A DNA stretch of 7,781 bases, from positions 1 to 7,781 of the forward strand of contig JAAEPW010001159.1 in assembly GCA_024232355.1 (NCBI GenBank). The letters are read 5' to 3'. The DNA is from Chloroflexota bacterium (lineage in GTDB: Bacteria > Chloroflexota > Anaerolineae > B4-G1). Shown here in pieces: positions 7,111 through 7,781 of the stretch (position 1 is the stretch's first letter; each line of letters begins with the position of its first letter). Position numbers and translations under genes: made by a program. Below the pieces are notes generated by a model, which was not told the origin of the DNA, did no database searches, and was given only the letters and a program-made list of their open reading frames with translations.

Positions 7111-7398
7111 GAAAGGTGAAGGATGGGGATTTTACGTCAAGATTTGCCGGTCAATTGGGTGTGCTGGCCGAAAAGAACATCCGTTCGAGCGATCAACCAA
7201 AGTGGAAGCGGAGAAAGGTGCTTTGGTTTGCTGTGGTGGGTGCGGGAAAGAATCGGGGAATGACGCGGTCTGTGACCACAAGCGGGGGGGGGATCGCTGT
7301 TGATGGGTAGACCTTGTTGTGGTGATTGGCGGTGGGGGTGGAGGGCGGCCAGGTGAACGTCGATTTGCTTCTGCTGATCGGCGACGATGTGGTCAAGT

Positions 7399-7496
7399 CC
7401 GCTCCCTCGCCGTCTCCCCTTGGTCTGCCCAGGTGGTGCATTGCCTGGGTTCCTTGGGCCGGGGGCGGGGAGTGCGGCAAGGGGGAGTTGGCGTTG
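7399..7496. repeat. Imperfect direct repeat, copy 1
   Basis: Bases 7399-7468 align without gaps to 7611-7680 with 8 mismatches in 70 positions. Weaker similarity with a 2-base length difference continues through a G-rich tail to about 7496. This copy contains a hairpin: 7428-7436 pairs with 7441-7449 around a TGCA loop (six Watson-Crick and three G-T pairs). Confidence 0.85.
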
Positions 7497-7610
7497 GGGG
7501 ATGTGGAACGAGGCTGCCGCTGGTGATCGAGATTGATGTTAGTGTGTCCACAGATTACCACAGGAGCTATTGACCTGACCTACCCCATTACCTCCGACGC
7601 AGCCCCAGAC

Positions 7611-7710
7611 CCGCTCCCTCGTCGTCTCCCCCTGTTCTACCCAGGTGGTGCATTGCCTTGTATCCTTGGGCCAGGGGCGGTGGAATGCGGCGGGGGGGGA
7701 GTTGGCGGTT
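7611..7710. repeat. Imperfect direct repeat, copy 2
   Basis: Second copy, offset by 212 bases from copy 1 over its first 70 bases and by 214 in the G-rich tail. The offset is not a multiple of three, so the copies do not share a reading frame, which argues against a repeated protein domain. The basal pairs of the copy 1 hairpin are mostly lost here (CCTTGT in place of CCTGGG). Confidence 0.85.
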
Positions 7711-7781
7711 GGGCGTGGTGCCGGTGCGGGGGACGGGGGTGGCTGGGTGTGTGAGAAGGGAAGAGGGGCGTGCAGGGGAAG

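Larger units (their letters stand above)
7111..7781. other. G-rich region without a recognisable gene
   Basis: About 670 bases upstream of the giant gene carry no convincing coding sequence on either strand. Open frames exist (for example a GTG-started plus-strand frame at 7116-7310 and a minus-strand frame at 7193-7561), but their translations are low-complexity Pro/Ser/His- or Gly/Arg-rich and match no family I know. The plus strand is strongly G-biased, with a 9-G run at 7284-7292, an 8-G run at 7692-7699, and the two-copy direct repeat. It could be intergenic DNA, a decayed element, or the edge of a dispersed repeat. Confidence 0.6.

Noticed and set aside
7135..7140. TTGACG on the minus strand as a -35 element
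   Set aside because: No acceptable -10 lies 16-18 bases downstream. The TGGTATAGT element at 7052-7044 is a better promoter core.
7116..7310. GTG-started divergent plus-strand frame of 64 codons
   Set aside because: It starts next to the heptamer array with only a weak G-rich ribosome-site candidate, runs through a 9-G homopolymer, and matches no family I recognise.
649..7439. A 13-bp match (GCCCAGGTGGTGC) between the LamG coding region (649-661) and repeat copy 1 (7427-7439), possibly a LamG relic upstream
   Set aside because: The match covers only the His-His-Leu-Gly codons. Flanking translation in the upstream region does not continue as LamG, so it is probably chance in GC-rich sequence.
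7546..7554. GTGTCCACA resembling a DnaA box
   Set aside because: Single site with two mismatches to TTATCCACA, and no cluster, AT-rich unwinding element or replication gene nearby.
7193..7561. Minus-strand frame of 122 codons upstream of the giant gene
   Set aside because: Pro/Ser/Thr/His-rich low-complexity translation. The direct repeat crosses it but its second copy is in another frame, so coding use is unlikely.

Overview
The window holds one very large gene, part of its control region, and a G-rich stretch with no recognisable gene. The gene is on the minus strand. It starts at 7002 and stays open for 2,334 codons to base 1, where the window cuts it off before any stop codon. I translated the whole reading frame by hand. 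It begins with a strong ribosome-binding site and a Sec signal peptide, and it encodes a modular, probably cell-surface protein.

Domain order from the N-terminus: signal peptide; a beta-rich domain resembling the LolA/LppX fold; a two-helix membrane hairpin; a Gln/Ala-rich linker; a first block of Asp-rich calcium-binding (bacterial TSP3-type) repeats; a long unrecognised Asp/Tyr-rich region; a helical stretch leading into a strongly hydrophobic module; a beta-rich region; a second TSP3 block with exact 22-residue spacing; a short DUF11/CARDB-like domain; and three LamG-type (concanavalin-like jelly-roll) domains, the third truncated. The likely role is a membrane-anchored adhesin or surface glycan- or protein-binding protein. 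This rests on domain types; no exact family member was recognised.

Upstream, reading toward the gene (7110 down to 7003), are three perfect CCTATCC heptamers spaced exactly 11 bp apart, a promoter with a TGn-extended -10 (TGGTATAGT), a leader of about 35 bases, and the Shine-Dalgarno sequence. Heptamers with an 11-bp pitch just upstream of a -35 box resemble operators of OmpR/PhoB-type winged-helix or SARP regulators, so the giant gene may be switched by a response regulator.

From about 7111 to the end the plus strand is very G-rich and carries no convincing gene. It contains an imperfect direct repeat of roughly 100 bp (7399-7496 and 7611-7710), homopolymeric G tracts and potential G-quadruplexes.

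Organism: uncertain. GC content is moderate, the codon usage is GC-leaning, the Shine-Dalgarno is strong, and the protein combines an LppX-like domain, TSP3 repeats and serial LamG domains on a membrane anchor. This would fit a Chloroflexota (Anaerolineae-like) bacterium, but that is an inference from architecture, not from a marker gene.
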